DNA of 64,000 bases from Cryptomeria japonica (taxonomy: Eukaryota > Streptophyta > Pinopsida > Cupressales > Cupressaceae), in NCBI RefSeq assembly GCF_030272615.1, contig NC_081405.1:313678235-313742234 (forward strand), written 5' to 3'. The notes below the pieces were generated by a model that did no database searches, was not told where the DNA came from, and saw only the letters and a program-made list of their open reading frames with translations. Shown piece after piece: positions 10,040-21,078 of the stretch. Numbering within the stretch: the first letter of the stretch is position 1; every line of letters starts with the position of its first letter. The translations under genes were made by a program, and so were the position numbers.

Positions 10040-10945
10040 TGTTCCAAATTGATACGTTGAAGGATTTTAATGTGTCATCTAGAGATAGTTTTTTATGTTC
10101 ATTTGGGCTATAGAGTGTATGTTGGGTAATTCATAATGTGTATATTCTCCTAGAGTAACGTGTGGGCTTTTGCACCAAGCCTATTACACATTTGATCTAA
10201 TTTTTATTCTTGTGGATGACTTGAAGATGTTATGATCTTGTTTTAAGATAACTTATAAATTTAATAATCATTGTAACAAATATATGTATAGTTGATCTTG
10301 GTTCATTCTTGGTGGGTGAATTGATGTGAATGTTCAAAAGATGTGGTTGATGTGTGAGTATGTCATTGATGCCATGTGAGTAGAATCTTAATCATTATGT
10401 GAAATTTGTTCTGAAGATCATATACACTTTGTTATAATATTCTAAAGTTTATCACATTAGAAAGAACCTAGGTATTCATCCTTGAAGGTCGACATTTTAT
10501 ATCTCTTGTATTATAATGAGATTGGTGTCTCACCTTCTAATTTTCTTCTTACATCTTGGATTAGGGGATTGTTGTCTCCTATAGGTTGGTGCTAGAAAAC
10601 ATAATAAGGGATTGGTGTCTCTAGTATGTTGGTTCCTACGTGATATTGTATGTTTTTTATTTATATCTTTGCAAGGTTAGATTTAGACAGTAAAGTCAAG
10701 CAGCTTTTCCCACTATGGTTTCTTTATTCTAGTTTTTCATGTAAATGTAATGTTCATATATGTCAATGTGTTCTCTTTGATTAGTTGATTCGTAATTAAG
10801 GAAAGATTATTAAATAAATAAATCATGATTTGGATTTGAGATTGGTTGTGATGTTGGAGAAGTCATTAAAGGTAATAAATGTTCAACCAAGTTAAAAATG
10901 GAATATACTAATTCACCCCCTCAGTATATCTATGCATGCTAAACA
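10040..10945 (+). mobile_element. Copia-1 5' LTR (outer end uncertain)
   Basis: The right boundary is firm: ..CTAAACA ends at 10945 just before a tRNA-iMet type PBS. The body has copia-LTR features shared with others in the window: GGATTGGTGTCTC blocks, TTTTCCCACTATGG and TTCACCCCCTCAG close to the end. The left boundary was not located; 10040 is an estimate. Confidence 0.6.
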
Positions 10946-10947
10946 AT

Positions 10948-10960
10948 TGGTATCAAAGCT
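10948..10960 (+). promoter_or_regulatory. Copia-1 primer binding site (tRNA-iMet type)
   Basis: TGGTATCAAAGCT follows the LTR end CTAAACA and two spacer bases. It matches the common plant copia PBS TGGTATCAGAGC apart from one G-to-A change. Confidence 0.8.
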
Positions 10961-10975
10961 AAGTTCCTTAGAAGA

Positions 10976-11810
10976 TGGCTAGTAGCTTGAGTTAGGTCTA
11001 GGATGGCACACTCATTTTCTCAAGAAGTTCATTCTTCAAACAAGGCACCACTTTTTGATGGATCCAAATATGTATTTTGGAATGTCAATATGGAAGATTA
11101 TTTGATGGACCTACGGCTTAATGTTTCTAAAGCAGTTGTTGATGGTTATGAATTACCTAAAAATCTCCCAACACTAGGCTAGAAAGAAGGCTTGTGAGTA
11201 AATCTTATTCTATGTGGTTTATTTAACTATAAATTTGTAAAGATAATGCATTGTAGGATTGTAAAGGAAGTATGGGTTAAGTTGGACAATATTTATGAAG
11301 GAGATGGCAAGGTCAAACAAGTAAAGCTTCATACCATCAAAGTCAATTTGAGAGCCTAAAAATGAAGGATTGAGAAATTGTTTCTACCTTTCTACTCTAG
11401 TTTGATGACATATTCAACACTATCAAAGGACTTGTTAAAGAGACAAAATAAGTAGTGACTAGGAAAAAGGTTATTAGATCCCTTCCCCCAAGGTTTGATC
11501 CCAATGTTTTTGTAGTCAAAGAAGGTAAATATTTGAACACCCTAACTATGGATGAGTTACATGGAAATTTGGCTACTTCTGAGATGAGGATTGATACTAA
11601 CAAATTATAAAGGAAAGAAGCAACATTTGAAGTGTCCAAGAAGCAAGAAGATTGGGACTTCAAATCAAATCTAGAGGAAAAAAAAATTGTCAAAAATCTA
11701 TAGAGAGGTTCTGAAAAGTATAGAGGTAAGTTTCCTTTTAAATATTTTAGTTGTGTTGAAGTAGGATATTTTATGGATAAGTGTTCATACAAAGATTATA
11801 ACAATGTGAG
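10976..11810 (+). pseudogene. Copia-1 gag, N-terminal and zinc-knuckle part
   Basis: Reading plus-strand frames with shifts gives a copia gag: SFSQEVHSSNKAPLFDGSKY, then a segment with EDYLMDLRLNVSKAVVDGYE and EVWVKLDNIYEGDGKVKQ (UBN2-type gag), and near 11735-11795 a degraded CCHC knuckle (FS C VEVGYF MDKC) in which Gly-His is partly lost. Gag forms particles and binds element RNA. At least four stops and several frameshifts are visible. The minus-strand ORF over 11397-11792 is a shadow. Confidence 0.65.
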
Positions 11811-11829
11811 TATGTGTAGGATCATGAGG

Positions 11830-12430
11830 ATACAAAAAGTGGCGATATTCTAACTAAAGTCTCGATTGATAGGCTGATTGAAAATATCTATAACTTTCAA
11901 ACAGTATCACATTTTTTGAATCCAAAACATGCATCACATTCTATACTTCGTATACTATAGGATTAAAAAAAAATCATAAAGTTTTGGCTAAGCTATGGTG
12001 ATTAGACATATGAGTTTTTTATGTTTTAAAAGTTGTTAAAAAAATCATAATTAATTATTAATTTTTTTAAAAAAATGTGTCACATCCAGACATGAGTCTT
12101 CTACTTATATCTAAAATTTAATAAAAAAAAATTATGATTTGATTGTGATTAGGGTGGTCAAACAAACACCTACTTCTTATCTTTTTCCTAAAATTTTAGT
12201 ACTATTTAGCAGTGAAATTTCAAATTTTCATCAAATATTTTTTTTTTTTCATAAAAAAACTAGTAGCTAAGAAACTAAATTCAATTTTCTATAGATTCTA
12301 TTCTTACATATTTTTAAAATAATGTTCGTAACTTATTCAAATTTTTGCATCAAGTTATCTAACTTTGTTTTCCTAATTTTCATTGCCACTTAAGGGCCTG
12401 TTTGGCACACCATGATCCTACACATACCCA
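11830..12430. other. AT-rich interruption inside Copia-1 gag
   Basis: Gag-like coding is lost between the knuckle (~11800) and the coiled-coil part (~12440). The 600-bp interval has homopolymer A and T runs and no ORF. It may be a small insertion or simply decayed spacer. No target-site duplication was found by eye. Confidence 0.35.
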
Positions 12431-12439
12431 AATATCAAA

Positions 12440-12920
12440 AAGATGGGAAGAAGTTATTTTCAAAAAGGAAGAAATTTTAGAATTAAAAAAAAAAAATCTT
12501 CATTAATGAAGAAGGTTATCCATCTGATGATTAAAATCAATGCATTTATGAGAATGAACCTAAGAAAAGGCCATATTCAAGGTTATGGATACTATGGGGG
12601 GTGATGTAGGAGGAATAAAGTCTATAAATAAAGATGATGAGGTAAATCTTATGGAAGAATTATATTATGTTGGAAAAGAAATCAAAATAATGAAGATGAT
12701 TATAAAAGAAGTAAGTGCTAAAGATAAGTTATCACAAAATCTTGAGAAGGTAGAGAAGTTGTTCATTGACTTGAAAATACAAGTGGAAGAAGCAAAGAGG
12801 ATAGAATAAGTTATGAATAAAAAATTTCTAACTAGAGATAAGGACTATGAAAAACTTACGGCAGAAATTTTGACTTTAAGAGATCATAGGTATCCAAAGA
12901 TTGCCACATATCAAAAGTGG
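12440..12920 (+). pseudogene. Copia-1 gag coiled-coil region
   Basis: The open segment 12585-12809 encodes a charged helix (EELYYVGKEIKIMKMIIKEV, KLSQNLEKVEKLFIDLKIQV, EEAKRIE). It continues past a stop with NKKFLTRDKDYEKLTAEILT. This matches the coiled-coil extension found C-terminal of the first knuckle in many plant copia gags. The heptad-like hydrophobic spacing suggests multimerisation. An acidic stretch (NEEGYPSDD) lies just before. The Met at 12585 is probably internal. Confidence 0.55.
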
Positions 12921-13150
12921 TATTGGATTCAATGAGATGCAAAATAATAATATTTTATATTAGCCCATGAAATTACTGATTGAGAGTCTAGAAGGAAATG
13001 GATTTGTAATTTCAAGAATGGAGCAATTTTAAGAAATAATGTGATGGTTTCGTTCAAGTGAACAAATAAAATAGAAGATCATTTTTAATAGGACAAGCAT
13101 ACAATATCGAGTTCAATTATTTTGTATTTTTTGTTACTATTTTAATTGCA

Positions 13151-13320
13151 ACCAATTTAGCCATAAGGAAATGAATTATAGAAATATTCCAACAAGAAGG
13201 AACAACCTTGTTAGGAAAAATATATTTGCACATTTGTTTTATTTCAATATTGTTTTTCATAAGTGCAACAATTTTTGGTATATTGCAAGAAATTGTAGAA
13301 GTAATTTTTTAAGTCATCCT
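13151..13320 (+). pseudogene. Copia-1 second zinc-knuckle remnant
   Basis: The plus strand reads FHKCNNFWYIARNCRSN near 13255-13310, a CCHC knuckle in which the first Cys and the Gly-His pair are replaced. It lies upstream of protease as expected. It is part of the open segment 13171-13452, most of which is not otherwise recognisable. Confidence 0.5.
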
Positions 13321-13389
13321 AAGTCGGATGTAAGAGAAAATAACTCAATAAATAAGATGATTGAGACTAAGAAGGTTTGGAAAAATAAA

Positions 13390-13860
13390 TTAGTTTATGG
13401 TTGCCCAGACTACACTTCATGCTCCAAAGGACAAAAATATATGGATCATTGATAGTGGATGTTCAAGTCACGTGACTAGAGACAAAAGAAAATTCATAAA
13501 CTTCAAAAAGTTTTATGGAGGAGTTGTGACTCTTAATAAAAACTTTGTTGCTAAAATTATTAGTAAGGTTACTCTAATTCTTGATGGTAGAAAGACAAAA
13601 ACCTATGATGTCTTGTATGTGGAAGGCTTGAAACATAACCTTTTTAAGTGTTAGTTAGATGTGTGATAAAGGCTACAATCTCTCATTCAAACCTTTTTAA
13701 GTATCAGTTAGATGTGTGATAAAGGCTACAATCTCTCATTCAATTTTAAGAGTTATGAAATTAGGAAATTTGACATTAGTGAATTAATTGCATAAGGAAG
13801 CAAGATAAACACTAATGTGTATCATCTCAGTGCATTTAATGGGAAAAACTATGTTTCCTT
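13390..13860 (+). pseudogene. Copia-1 protease and pre-integrase region
   Basis: The segment 13397-13654 encodes a copia protease with WIIDSGCSSHVTRDKRKF (active-site DSG) and DVLYVEGLKHNLF, the conserved end. It is followed by CDKGYNLSFNFKSYEI and a pre-integrase stretch with NTNVYHLSAF. The frame is broken at about 13650 by a 53-bp tandem duplication (13639-13744), which is not a multiple of three. The protease releases mature proteins from the polyprotein; this copy cannot be expressed intact. Confidence 0.8.
13639..13744 (+). repeat. 53-bp direct tandem duplication
   Basis: Unit 13639-13691 is repeated at 13692-13744, both starting CCTTTTTAAGT and ending CTCTCATTCAA; the main differences are GTGTTA versus GTATCA near the start. 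It falls within the protease to pre-integrase junction and shifts the frame. Confidence 0.9.
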
Positions 13861-14660
13861 ATAGAGGGAAGAGAGCTAGCTTTAGCACAAAAGGTTGGGA
13901 CATATCAATTTTGATGATTGTGTAAGGATTAGTTCACACTAGGGGACATTCTTATGATCAATAAACCTCCATCTACCAGTTACAAACCATGTCATGAAGT
14001 AAATCAAACAAAAACCAAATATCCAACTAGGGACTATTGTACCTAAAAACCATTTGATCTAATCTATATATATAGGTGTGGACCAATGGGTAAAAAAAGT
14101 TAACAAGGTGATACATTTTTAAAGGGAAATTTAAAATCATTTTAAAAATTTAAACAATTTAAAGCAATAGTATAGATTGAGATTAGTAGAACAATCAAAT
14201 GTTTAAGATCATATAGAGGTAAATAATTTTCCTCTTATAGATATGAATAATTCTATGAGATACGTGGAATCCAATGACAATAATCTACTCCTAGAGCTCC
14301 TCAACAAAATGGTGTAGCAGAAAAAAAGAATGGGACTATACAAGAGATGGCAAGAATTATGTTGAGTCAAGAAAAGTTACTAGACATGTATTAGAGAAAA
14401 GTTCCTCAAAAAAATGTACATTTTAAATAGAGCTCAAATCAAAATAAGGACCACTAAGGCTCCATATGAACTACGGAAAGGAAGGTTGGCGTCAATCAAG
14501 AATCTCAAGAAATTTGGAAGTGACTACTATATCAAAAAGGATGAGGAAAATTTGGGTAAGTTTGATTCTAGATCTAAAGAAGGTAATTTTCTATGTTATT
14601 CCTTGACAAGAAAGGCATATATACATTACAAGTTCAAATATTGAGAAGAATAGTGGAAAG
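13860..14660 (+). pseudogene. Copia-1 integrase
   Basis: Fragments in shifting frames identify the integrase: HKRLGHINFDDC (zinc-binding HHCC region, near 13890-13920), CGPMG, TIKCLRSYRG (expected LRSDRGGEF region, catalytic Asp lost), STPRAPQQNGVAEKKNGTIQ (14285-14340, containing the catalytic Glu region) and ARIMLSQ. The open segment 14414-14644 continues with NRAQIKIRTTKAPYELRKGR and a GKFDSRSKEG block. Integrase inserts the cDNA into the genome. Numerous stops are present; the function is lost. Confidence 0.75.
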
Positions 14661-15017
14661 TTTTAATGTGAGTGTTGATGAGACAATATAGTCAACTATA
14701 ACTAAAGGTTCAGATAAGGATGACAATAATTAACCATTTTTTAGTGAAAATGAGGGTACCAAAAGTGAATCTAAAAATACAATTGCAAAGACTCTAGCCA
14801 AATAGTATAGAATAACCACTCTAAAGATCAAATAATAAAAGATAGGGGTAATGTAGTATAGGCCTAGAAAAGAATCAAGAAAAAAACTAAATAGATATTA
14901 TATTGGATGAAAATAGGAGTTCACAAGTTAAGTTATGTAAACTAGGAAATGACCTAATTCTCACACACATTATAATAAAAGGAGAGTGAACCCTATTGGC
15001 ATTACAGTAAGAAAGAT
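14661..15017 (+). other. Degraded Copia-1 sequence beyond integrase
   Basis: No clear RT motif is seen. The stretch is AT-rich and contains short polar peptides typical of the integrase-RT spacer, ending abruptly at the LTR that begins at 15018. Confidence 0.35.
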
Positions 15018-16522
15018 TGTTGGCATTTCAATATCAAGAGATTGTTGATATTCAGTAAGGATATTGAGAAGGTTGTTGAAGATTATTGATATAACTGAAG
15101 AAGGATGATAACTATCTTTATAACATTATTTTGTCATTGATGTCAAGAGATTGATTATTTGAATCAGTATGATGTTGCCATATCTTGAGAAGATTGATTA
15201 GAAGAGAATTAAGATGTCGGTAAAAGACACAAAAAGAATGTGATGAATAAGGGGTGAAATAAGTTATTCAATGGGCAACTATTACCGAGTTAGACAATGA
15301 TGAGATCATGATGTTTAGATTGTTTTGATGTCCTAAATATGTTGTTGATTGTAAGGTTAACACTATACTATGTCACCGAGCAAAGAACCTAGTCAGTAAA
15401 CCCTAAGGAACCTAGTCGGTAAACCCTAAGGTTATTGATATCGGTTAATGAAGGTGAAATGTCTACCGAGTAAAGTTTAGTATTTACTGGGTTGCAACCG
15501 ACTTATGACAGTGCGCATGGGATGGATAAAAGCATTATTTAATGAAGGACAATGATTATCTGGAGATGTTTCAATGATTGGTATGTCATGCATGAAGTTT
15601 GTTAAGGATCTATGGCAAAGGAAAATTGGCAGGAAGATCTACAGTGTAGATTGAACCGCAATAACCTTGTGCAAGTTCCAAGAAAGGAATGCAAGTCCTG
15701 AGGTAAGGTAAAACATTTTCAGATCGAAGGAAACATTGAACCTGGTCAAGTTTGAAGATCTGATGGCTAAGATTGAACATGGGAAATGTGATCAAGGAGA
15801 TTTAGCGGTTAGCAATTGTTTATAAATAAGGAATTGTTGATAAACAATGTATGCGGGCAAGTGTATGCACAGGGATGCTACATAGTGATTACCGAGCACA
15901 GAAGCTTGAAGACCTGTTTGAATAATAGAGTAGAGAGCCTAGCAGAGGGACAAGATAAGTCTTATGACTAGATTATTTTGAGCAAATAAGAATTTGCTTT
16001 AGCATTTTAGATGTGAAGTTGCAGATAGATTTGTATTACTGTTATTTTGTAAGTGATAGAAAATCTCTTAACCGAGTGGACTTAACAGTCTTATATGTAA
16101 ACCCTCTAGCAAGGTAACATTCTAGTTGAGTGTTTGAAATCCTTTAACAAGGTCACTTCTAACAAAGTGAATATCCTAGCAGATCTGAGGGAAATCCCTT
16201 AACTAGGTCACATCTAGCAATGTGTTTGTAATCTTTAACAGGATTTGCTTTTAACCGAGCATACTCTAGAAGAGTATAATTCTTAGTGGGTCCAAAATCC
16301 CACAATGGTTTTTCCCTATTTAGGTTCCATGTTAAATCTGGTGTTATGAGTGTTATGATGATTATATGCTTATGAGTTTGCATGTTTAGCAGTTTTGGTT
16401 ATATTTCTAAAGTATAAGTTACCAAGGTTGAATCTATTGTTTTTATGGAAGATTAAGTTTGTATGATTCACCCCCCCCCCCCACCCCTCTCATCTTGTTA
16501 GCTATTGGCATCTGCACTTACA
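15018..16522 (+). mobile_element. Copia-type LTR, followed by decayed PBS
   Basis: It starts TGTTGGCATTTCAATATC and ends ..GCACTTACA, 1505 bp. Near the end it has AATCCCACAATGGTTTTTCC and a GATTCAC-C(10)-ACCCCTCTC module shared with other copia LTRs here. It is followed by a PBS-like TTAAGTATCAGAAC, readable as TTGGTATCAGAGC with three G-to-A changes. It is therefore a 5' LTR joined to a short internal stub, not a solo LTR; no matching TSD is visible. Confidence 0.7.
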
Positions 16523-16640
16523 TTAAGTATCAGAACTATCAAACCCAATAGATCCAAGCTCAATTCTATTAGGAAGAGGGTTGAATACTAAATGGATTAT
16601 ATTCCTTTTGTTTGAGTTGAAAAATATTAACTGAAATGAT
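16523..16640 (+). other. Decayed PBS and internal stub after the LTR
   Basis: 16523-16536 is the mutated tRNA-iMet PBS. The next ~100 bp (TATCAAACCCAATAGATCCA start) resembles the beginning of a copia gag leader. Gag coding is not recovered and the sequence passes into a different repeat at about 16690. Confidence 0.55.
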
Positions 16641-16689
16641 GTAATTTGAATGCTAGATCTAGGACAAATTATTCTAAAAATAACATGAA

Positions 16690-17260
16690 CAAGCTACAGG
16701 TGTGATACAGAGACACGGAGCTAGATCTAAGATAGAAAAGTGCCCCAGTCCTAGAGTGATCATATGCAAATGGGAATTAGGTTACGAGATCATGAAGATA
16801 TCATGAATCTTTTCTTATAAGTTCAACAAAAATTCTTAGGACTGATATTGTATATTTTCCCCTATCCTTTAGTTTGAACTTCTACAAAATCTAGACATAT
16901 TCATCATCATGTCTTCAGTTTGAATCTCTATATATAGCTTCTGAATTTTTCACTTCTACATGGAAAGATGGAAAGATCTTATGTATAGGATTTTGCCAAA
17001 GACAAACCCTAGATTTGAAATTAACCTTAAGTGCATTAAAATGCGAATGGAGCTGAAAGTGTGCCTTTTGAGGGCATAGAATAGATTTAAAATTGAAATA
17101 CTTAAATATAAATAATTGTACCTACAATAGGTGATACAATGCTCATATGATAATTCCTCCATGTGTTGATGCAATAACATGATAAATCACATAAAATTTA
17201 TCATAAAATTATAATTTAAACATAGTATGAAGATATCTTGATGTATTTTGTTTCTCCTCA
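16690..17260 (-). repeat. Dispersed repeat, copy 1
   Basis: About 570 bp that aligns by eye, in the same orientation, with 32370-32930. Shared words include CCTTTAGTTTGAAC, GAATTAACC, GAAAGTGTGCCTTTT, CCATGTGTTGATGCAATAA and ATGATAAATCACATAAAAT. A TATA box on the minus strand lies at 17362-17370, so this may be the transcribed part of a minus-strand LTR or leader. Confidence 0.7.
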
Positions 17261-17361
17261 AGAATCAGATCTTCTCTTGAAGTGATACTTTTGAATTGGA
17301 ATGATAGCGTACGATGAGATGCGGCAATAAGATTAGATCATGAAATGAATTGAGAGAGATG

Positions 17362-17370
17362 CCTTATATA
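17362..17370 (-). promoter_or_regulatory. Candidate TATA box
   Basis: The minus strand reads TATATAAGG followed by CATCTCTCTCAATTCA, a typical plant LTR promoter to leader transition. It lies upstream (in minus sense) of the dispersed repeat. Sequence pattern only. Confidence 0.45.
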
Positions 17371-18346
17371 GCGATTTCACAATAAAATCACCTTTAGGAC
17401 AACTTAGAATTAATATTTTTATGCATGAAGATGGGTTTGGATAAGGTAATACCATCTTAATATCCTCCAAAAATTTAGGAAAAAAATTGCAAGACCATTG
17501 CAATAGTTTTGTTCCAGTCTTGACATTTTCAACTTGAATTTTTAGGGATATGAGATAATAAGGTCTTAATGTCATAATTAAGTTTTCATGAAGAAATATG
17601 ATGTTTATATAGGGGAAATGTGTCTTGATATTTAAAATGGGATAGGATAAATAATAAATCAAGATAATTAAAATATAGAGGGTACACCTAGAATTGAAGG
17701 CCCAAGTAAGAGTGTGATGATGTATTAAAGTACACTAAGACTCATAATATTGAATGAAATATTAATTAATTACAATAAAGATTCTATAATGCATAGAGGA
17801 ATGAGAAATACTAAAATGAGTACTAGGAGAGTATGAAATTGGGCACCCTAATTAAGAGATAGAAATGAAGAGATAGAGCATCTAAGAGAAAGACAATCTA
17901 GGTAAACAAGAAAACTATATTTGATGGATGTGTAAGCCCCCAACAATAGGATCCTATCAATCCATGCAAGTGACCTTCAAATATACACCAAAGTAAACAA
18001 CCTTATTACTAAAACAAAATTTTCCAAGTCAATTAGTTGAAGAGATCTCAATAATCAAAATGTTTCACCTGCTAATATCATTCTCAACATGTTACTGCAA
18101 GAGCACAAGTGGACTTATAGAAAGAATGAGGACATAAACAAATTGAAGGGAGAAGATACTATGATGCAATGCTATCAAAGTGTGTTATGTTATGGGTTCA
18201 TGGGAGATAGAGAAATCTAGGGAACATGGATTCCATAGGCTAGCAAACTGTATTATGCTAGGTGATCCATTAAAAAGGCAAGGATAGTTGAAAGTTCTAG
18301 AAACTTGTGTTATGCTAGTCAACTCATTCTAAAATTTAGTGCAAAA
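17371..18346. other. Non-coding interval, probable old LTR or repeat
   Basis: No coding domain is recognised. The minus-strand open frame 17662-17333 is probably fortuitous in AT-rich sequence around the promoter. The part 17940-18340 leads into the 52-bp array. Confidence 0.3.
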
Positions 18347-18710
18347 GGATAACCAAACAAAGCACAATGTTTTAAGGAAATTCATGAAATTTCAGGATAA
18401 CCAAACATGGCACCATGTTTGTAAGGAAATCTGCAAAATAAATTTGAAAAGGATAACCAAGCAAAGCGTTATATGAAAGAAAATTTTCCACATTGAATAA
18501 GGATAACCAAATAAAGAACGATGTTCGTAAGGAAATCTACAAAATTGAATAAGGAAAACCAAACAAAGCCCAATGTTTGTAAGGAAATCCAAAAAATTGA
18601 ATAAGAATAACTAAACAAAGCACGATGTTTGTAAGGAAATCCACAAAATTGAATAAGGATAACCAAATAAATCATGATGTTTGTAAAGAAATCTTGTAAA
18701 ATTGAATTAA
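18347..18710. repeat. ~52-bp tandem array, seven units
   Basis: Units start with GGATAACCAAA-like words at 18347, 18395, 18451, 18501, 18553, 18605 and 18657, with lengths 48, 56, 50, 52, 52, 52 and 54. The consensus has AAAGCACGATGTTTGTAAGG and AAATCCACAAAATTGAATAA. The outer units are more diverged. Minus-strand ORFs over it are shadows; 52 is not a multiple of three. Confidence 0.9.
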
Positions 18711-18747
18711 ACATAGGAAACCAGGAGGCTGCATGTATGCCCCCACT

Positions 18748-18781
18748 AAGATGTCAACATAGCTCCCTATGTTGATGTCTT
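18748..18781. repeat. Short inverted repeat, 15-bp arms
   Basis: AAGATGTCAACATAG and CTATGTTGATGTCTT pair with two mismatches around a 4-base loop, just after the 52-bp array. Confidence 0.65.
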
Positions 18782-19159
18782 AAGGTAAAAAGAAAGCAAA
18801 GGATAAACGCCTTCATCACCAAGGAGATATCCTTTAAGCAACAACGTTCATACAATCCAAGCTAAAAAGATAGTTGTAAAAGTGATGCCTAGAAACAAGT
18901 GTAAATCGATCCTTGTGAGGGAATATTGAAAAAGGAGGTAGATATATTTGCATAAAGATATCTACTTCCAAAGAGAGAGCAAATCTTTAATAAACATTAT
19001 GTCTTTGAAAAATTGGAAGGAGAACAAGAATACACACCTCCCCGCTTGCTAGGAAAAAGTGGATTCTTAGTGAAGGATTATCATAAAGGAGAAATTATTC
19101 ATAAGAGACATACCATTTCAAGCCAAGAATAGGTCCTAACCAAGGGACATACATGTACT
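18782..19159. other. Non-coding flank of the copia array
   Basis: No coding signal. The last five bases (GTACT, 19155-19159) are the left target-site duplication; the same unit continues at 31093 beyond the array. Confidence 0.6.
19155..19159. repeat. Left target-site duplication GTACT
   Basis: Identical to 31093-31097 on the far side of the array. The adjoining LTR ends are TGTTAG on the left and a CCAATA (mutated CCAACA) end on the right. Confidence 0.85.
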
Positions 19160-19670
19160 TGTTAGACAGTTCAAATAATCGGAAGACGATTGAGAGGGGG
19201 GGTGAATCAGTTGTGATAGATTACCGGAACTTTTAGCAATTAAAATTTTAATACCCGAACCCAAAACATTAATACTAGAATGATTAAACCAAATACCAGA
19301 ATAGCAATTAAACCAATTAAGCATAACTAGTAATCACAAAATAAATACCGTCCACATGACACCAAGATTTATACGTGGAAAACCCGGTAAAGGGAAAAAC
19401 CATGGTGGGAAGCCTACCCACAGTCAGATAATCCTTCTGCAGTAAGTATGTGAATTACAATTGAGGGGCCTGTACTTGAAGGCTAACAGCCTAGAGCACA
19501 TTGCTCATCACAAAAGGAGTCTCACTAACTACATAGAAATCCAGACTACAATCTGGAAGAAGTGTTGAACTGCAAAGATAGCATCTCTTATGCCTGAGTA
19601 CAGTTTTGGTTAAGTTCAATACTGAAGGACTAAATCCTCTTACATAAAACTAATTCGATCTCCAATGATT
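19160..19670 (-). mobile_element. Truncated 3' LTR of copy A
   Basis: It aligns with the first ~510 bp of the middle and right LTRs (starting TGTTAGRC-AGTTCAAATAA, with the CCATGGTGGGAAGCC block). It then joins directly to the RNase H C terminus at GACCAAGGGAC. The remaining LTR, polypurine tract and 3' untranslated part present in copy B are missing. Confidence 0.85.
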
Positions 19671-20077
19671 GACCAAGGGACAAAAATTCCCAATTTGTTT
19701 CTGAAGTACTCAAATGCTTCCTTAGGCAAAGGTTTAGTGAAGATATATGCAATCTTCTCTTTATTTTTCACATAAACCAGTCTAACTTCATTTTCTTCCA
19801 CCTTCTCCTTCAAAAATTTATAATTAATAGATATGTGATTTGTCTTAGAATGAAATACCAGATTCTTTGATATGTCAATAGCAGCAGATTTATCATAGTG
19901 AATAACTACTGGTATATTACAATCCACCTTTATATCCTTCAACATTTGCTTCATCCATAGAACTTGTGTACAGTTCGTAGTAGCAGCAACATACTCAGCT
20001 TCAGTAGTAGATAAAGAAGTACATGACTGTTTCTTGTTGATCCATGAAACCAATTTCTTTCCAAGAAAGAAAGCCAA
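19640..20077 (-). pseudogene. Copy A RNase H
   Basis: A 145-residue open segment encodes the copia RNase H: SWINKKQSCTSLSTTEAEYV (catalytic Glu region), VLWMKQMLKD, a VIHYDKSAAIDISKN block (Asp), FHSKTNHISINYKFLKEKVE, and the KPLPKEAFEYFRNKLG end. It removes RNA template during reverse transcription. The last ~14 residues are replaced by LTR-encoded sequence because of the deletion joining LTR to pol. The Met at 20077 is internal; upstream RNase H coding continues in another frame toward 20300. Confidence 0.88.
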
Positions 20078-21060
20078 CCAGAAGTACTTTTCCGGTCATC
20101 AAAATCTCCAGCCCAATCAGCAACACTATATGCACATAGAGTAAAATCATCATCCTTAGGGTACCATAAACCATATTCTGATGTACCTCATAAGTATATA
20201 AAAACCCTTTTCACCGTACTCTCATGATTGTCTCTAGGATCACTCTGAAATCTTGATACAATACAAACAACATTCATTATGTCAGGCCTAGTCTGAGTCA
20301 ACTAAAGCAGAACTCCAATCATAGATTTGTATCTTGTAGGATTTACCAATGCACAAACATCTTTTCTTGTCAATTTCTCACTTGTAACCATAGGAGTACT
20401 AACCGGTTTAGAGTCTCCCATACCAAATTTATTCAAAAATTCCCTAGCATACTTAGTTTGACAAATGAAAATACCTTTTGTCAGTCTGAGTAATTTGCAA
20501 ACCTAAGAAAAAGTTCATTTCCCCAATCATAGACATCTCAAATTCTTTCTCCATATTCTCAGAAAACTCGATGCATAACTTATCTTCAGCTCCAAAAATG
20601 ATGTCATCAACAAATACTTCAATAATTAGTATATCATCATCAGTGACCTTATAATATAAATTACTGTCAGCATTACCCTTAGTAAAACCAAGCTTCAAAA
20701 TATATTTATTCAACCTTGCATTCCAAGCTCTAGGTGCCTATTTCAATCCATATAAAGATTTCCTTAACTTGCAAACCATGTTTGTATAATCTGATAGTGA
20801 AAAACCATTAGGTTTCTCAATATAAACTTCCTCATCAAGATCCCTATTCAAAAATGCACACTTAACATCCATCTGATAAACCTTGCAATTCTTATGGGCA
20901 GCATAGGCAAGAAATAATCTTACAACTTCAATCCTAACTACAGGTGCAAAAGTCTCTCCATAATCAATTCCTTCCTTTTGAGAATATTATTTACAAACCA
21001 ATCTAGCCTTATTCCTTACAACTTGACCATCCTCATTCAATTTATTCCTAAAAATCCCAT
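20078..21060 (-). pseudogene. Copy A reverse transcriptase
   Basis: The copia RT is recovered in pieces: [46 protein letters not shown], then the open segment 20713-20453 with LGFTKGNADSNLYYKV, the catalytic VFVDDIIFG (FVDD in place of YVDD) and MSMIGEMNFFLGLQIT, followed by KPVSTPMVTSEKL-like sequence. Stops and frameshifts occur near 20400, 20730 and 20990. RT makes cDNA from element RNA. Order after integrase confirms copia. Confidence 0.85.
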
Positions 21061-21078
21061 TTAGTTCCAATAGCATTC

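Larger units (their letters stand above)
10946..14980 (+). mobile_element. Copia-1: degenerate Ty1/copia internal region
   Basis: The internal region follows a PBS (TGGTATCAAAGCT, 10948-10960). In order it shows gag, a zinc knuckle, an interrupting AT-rich segment, a gag coiled coil, a second zinc-like motif, protease, the pre-integrase region and integrase. The order protease-integrase before any RT identifies Ty1/copia. RT and RNase H were not found; the element seems truncated before the LTR at 15018. Stops and indels are frequent throughout, making this one of the oldest layers in the window. Confidence 0.8.

Noticed and set aside
12394-12412. GGGCCTGTTTGGCACA resembles the end of hAT-type MITEs
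   Set aside because: No inverted partner or 8-bp duplication was found within several hundred bases by eye.
18392-18714. Hydrophobic minus-strand ORFs (Phe/Leu-rich), possible membrane protein
   Set aside because: Produced by the 52-bp array, whose period is not a multiple of three.
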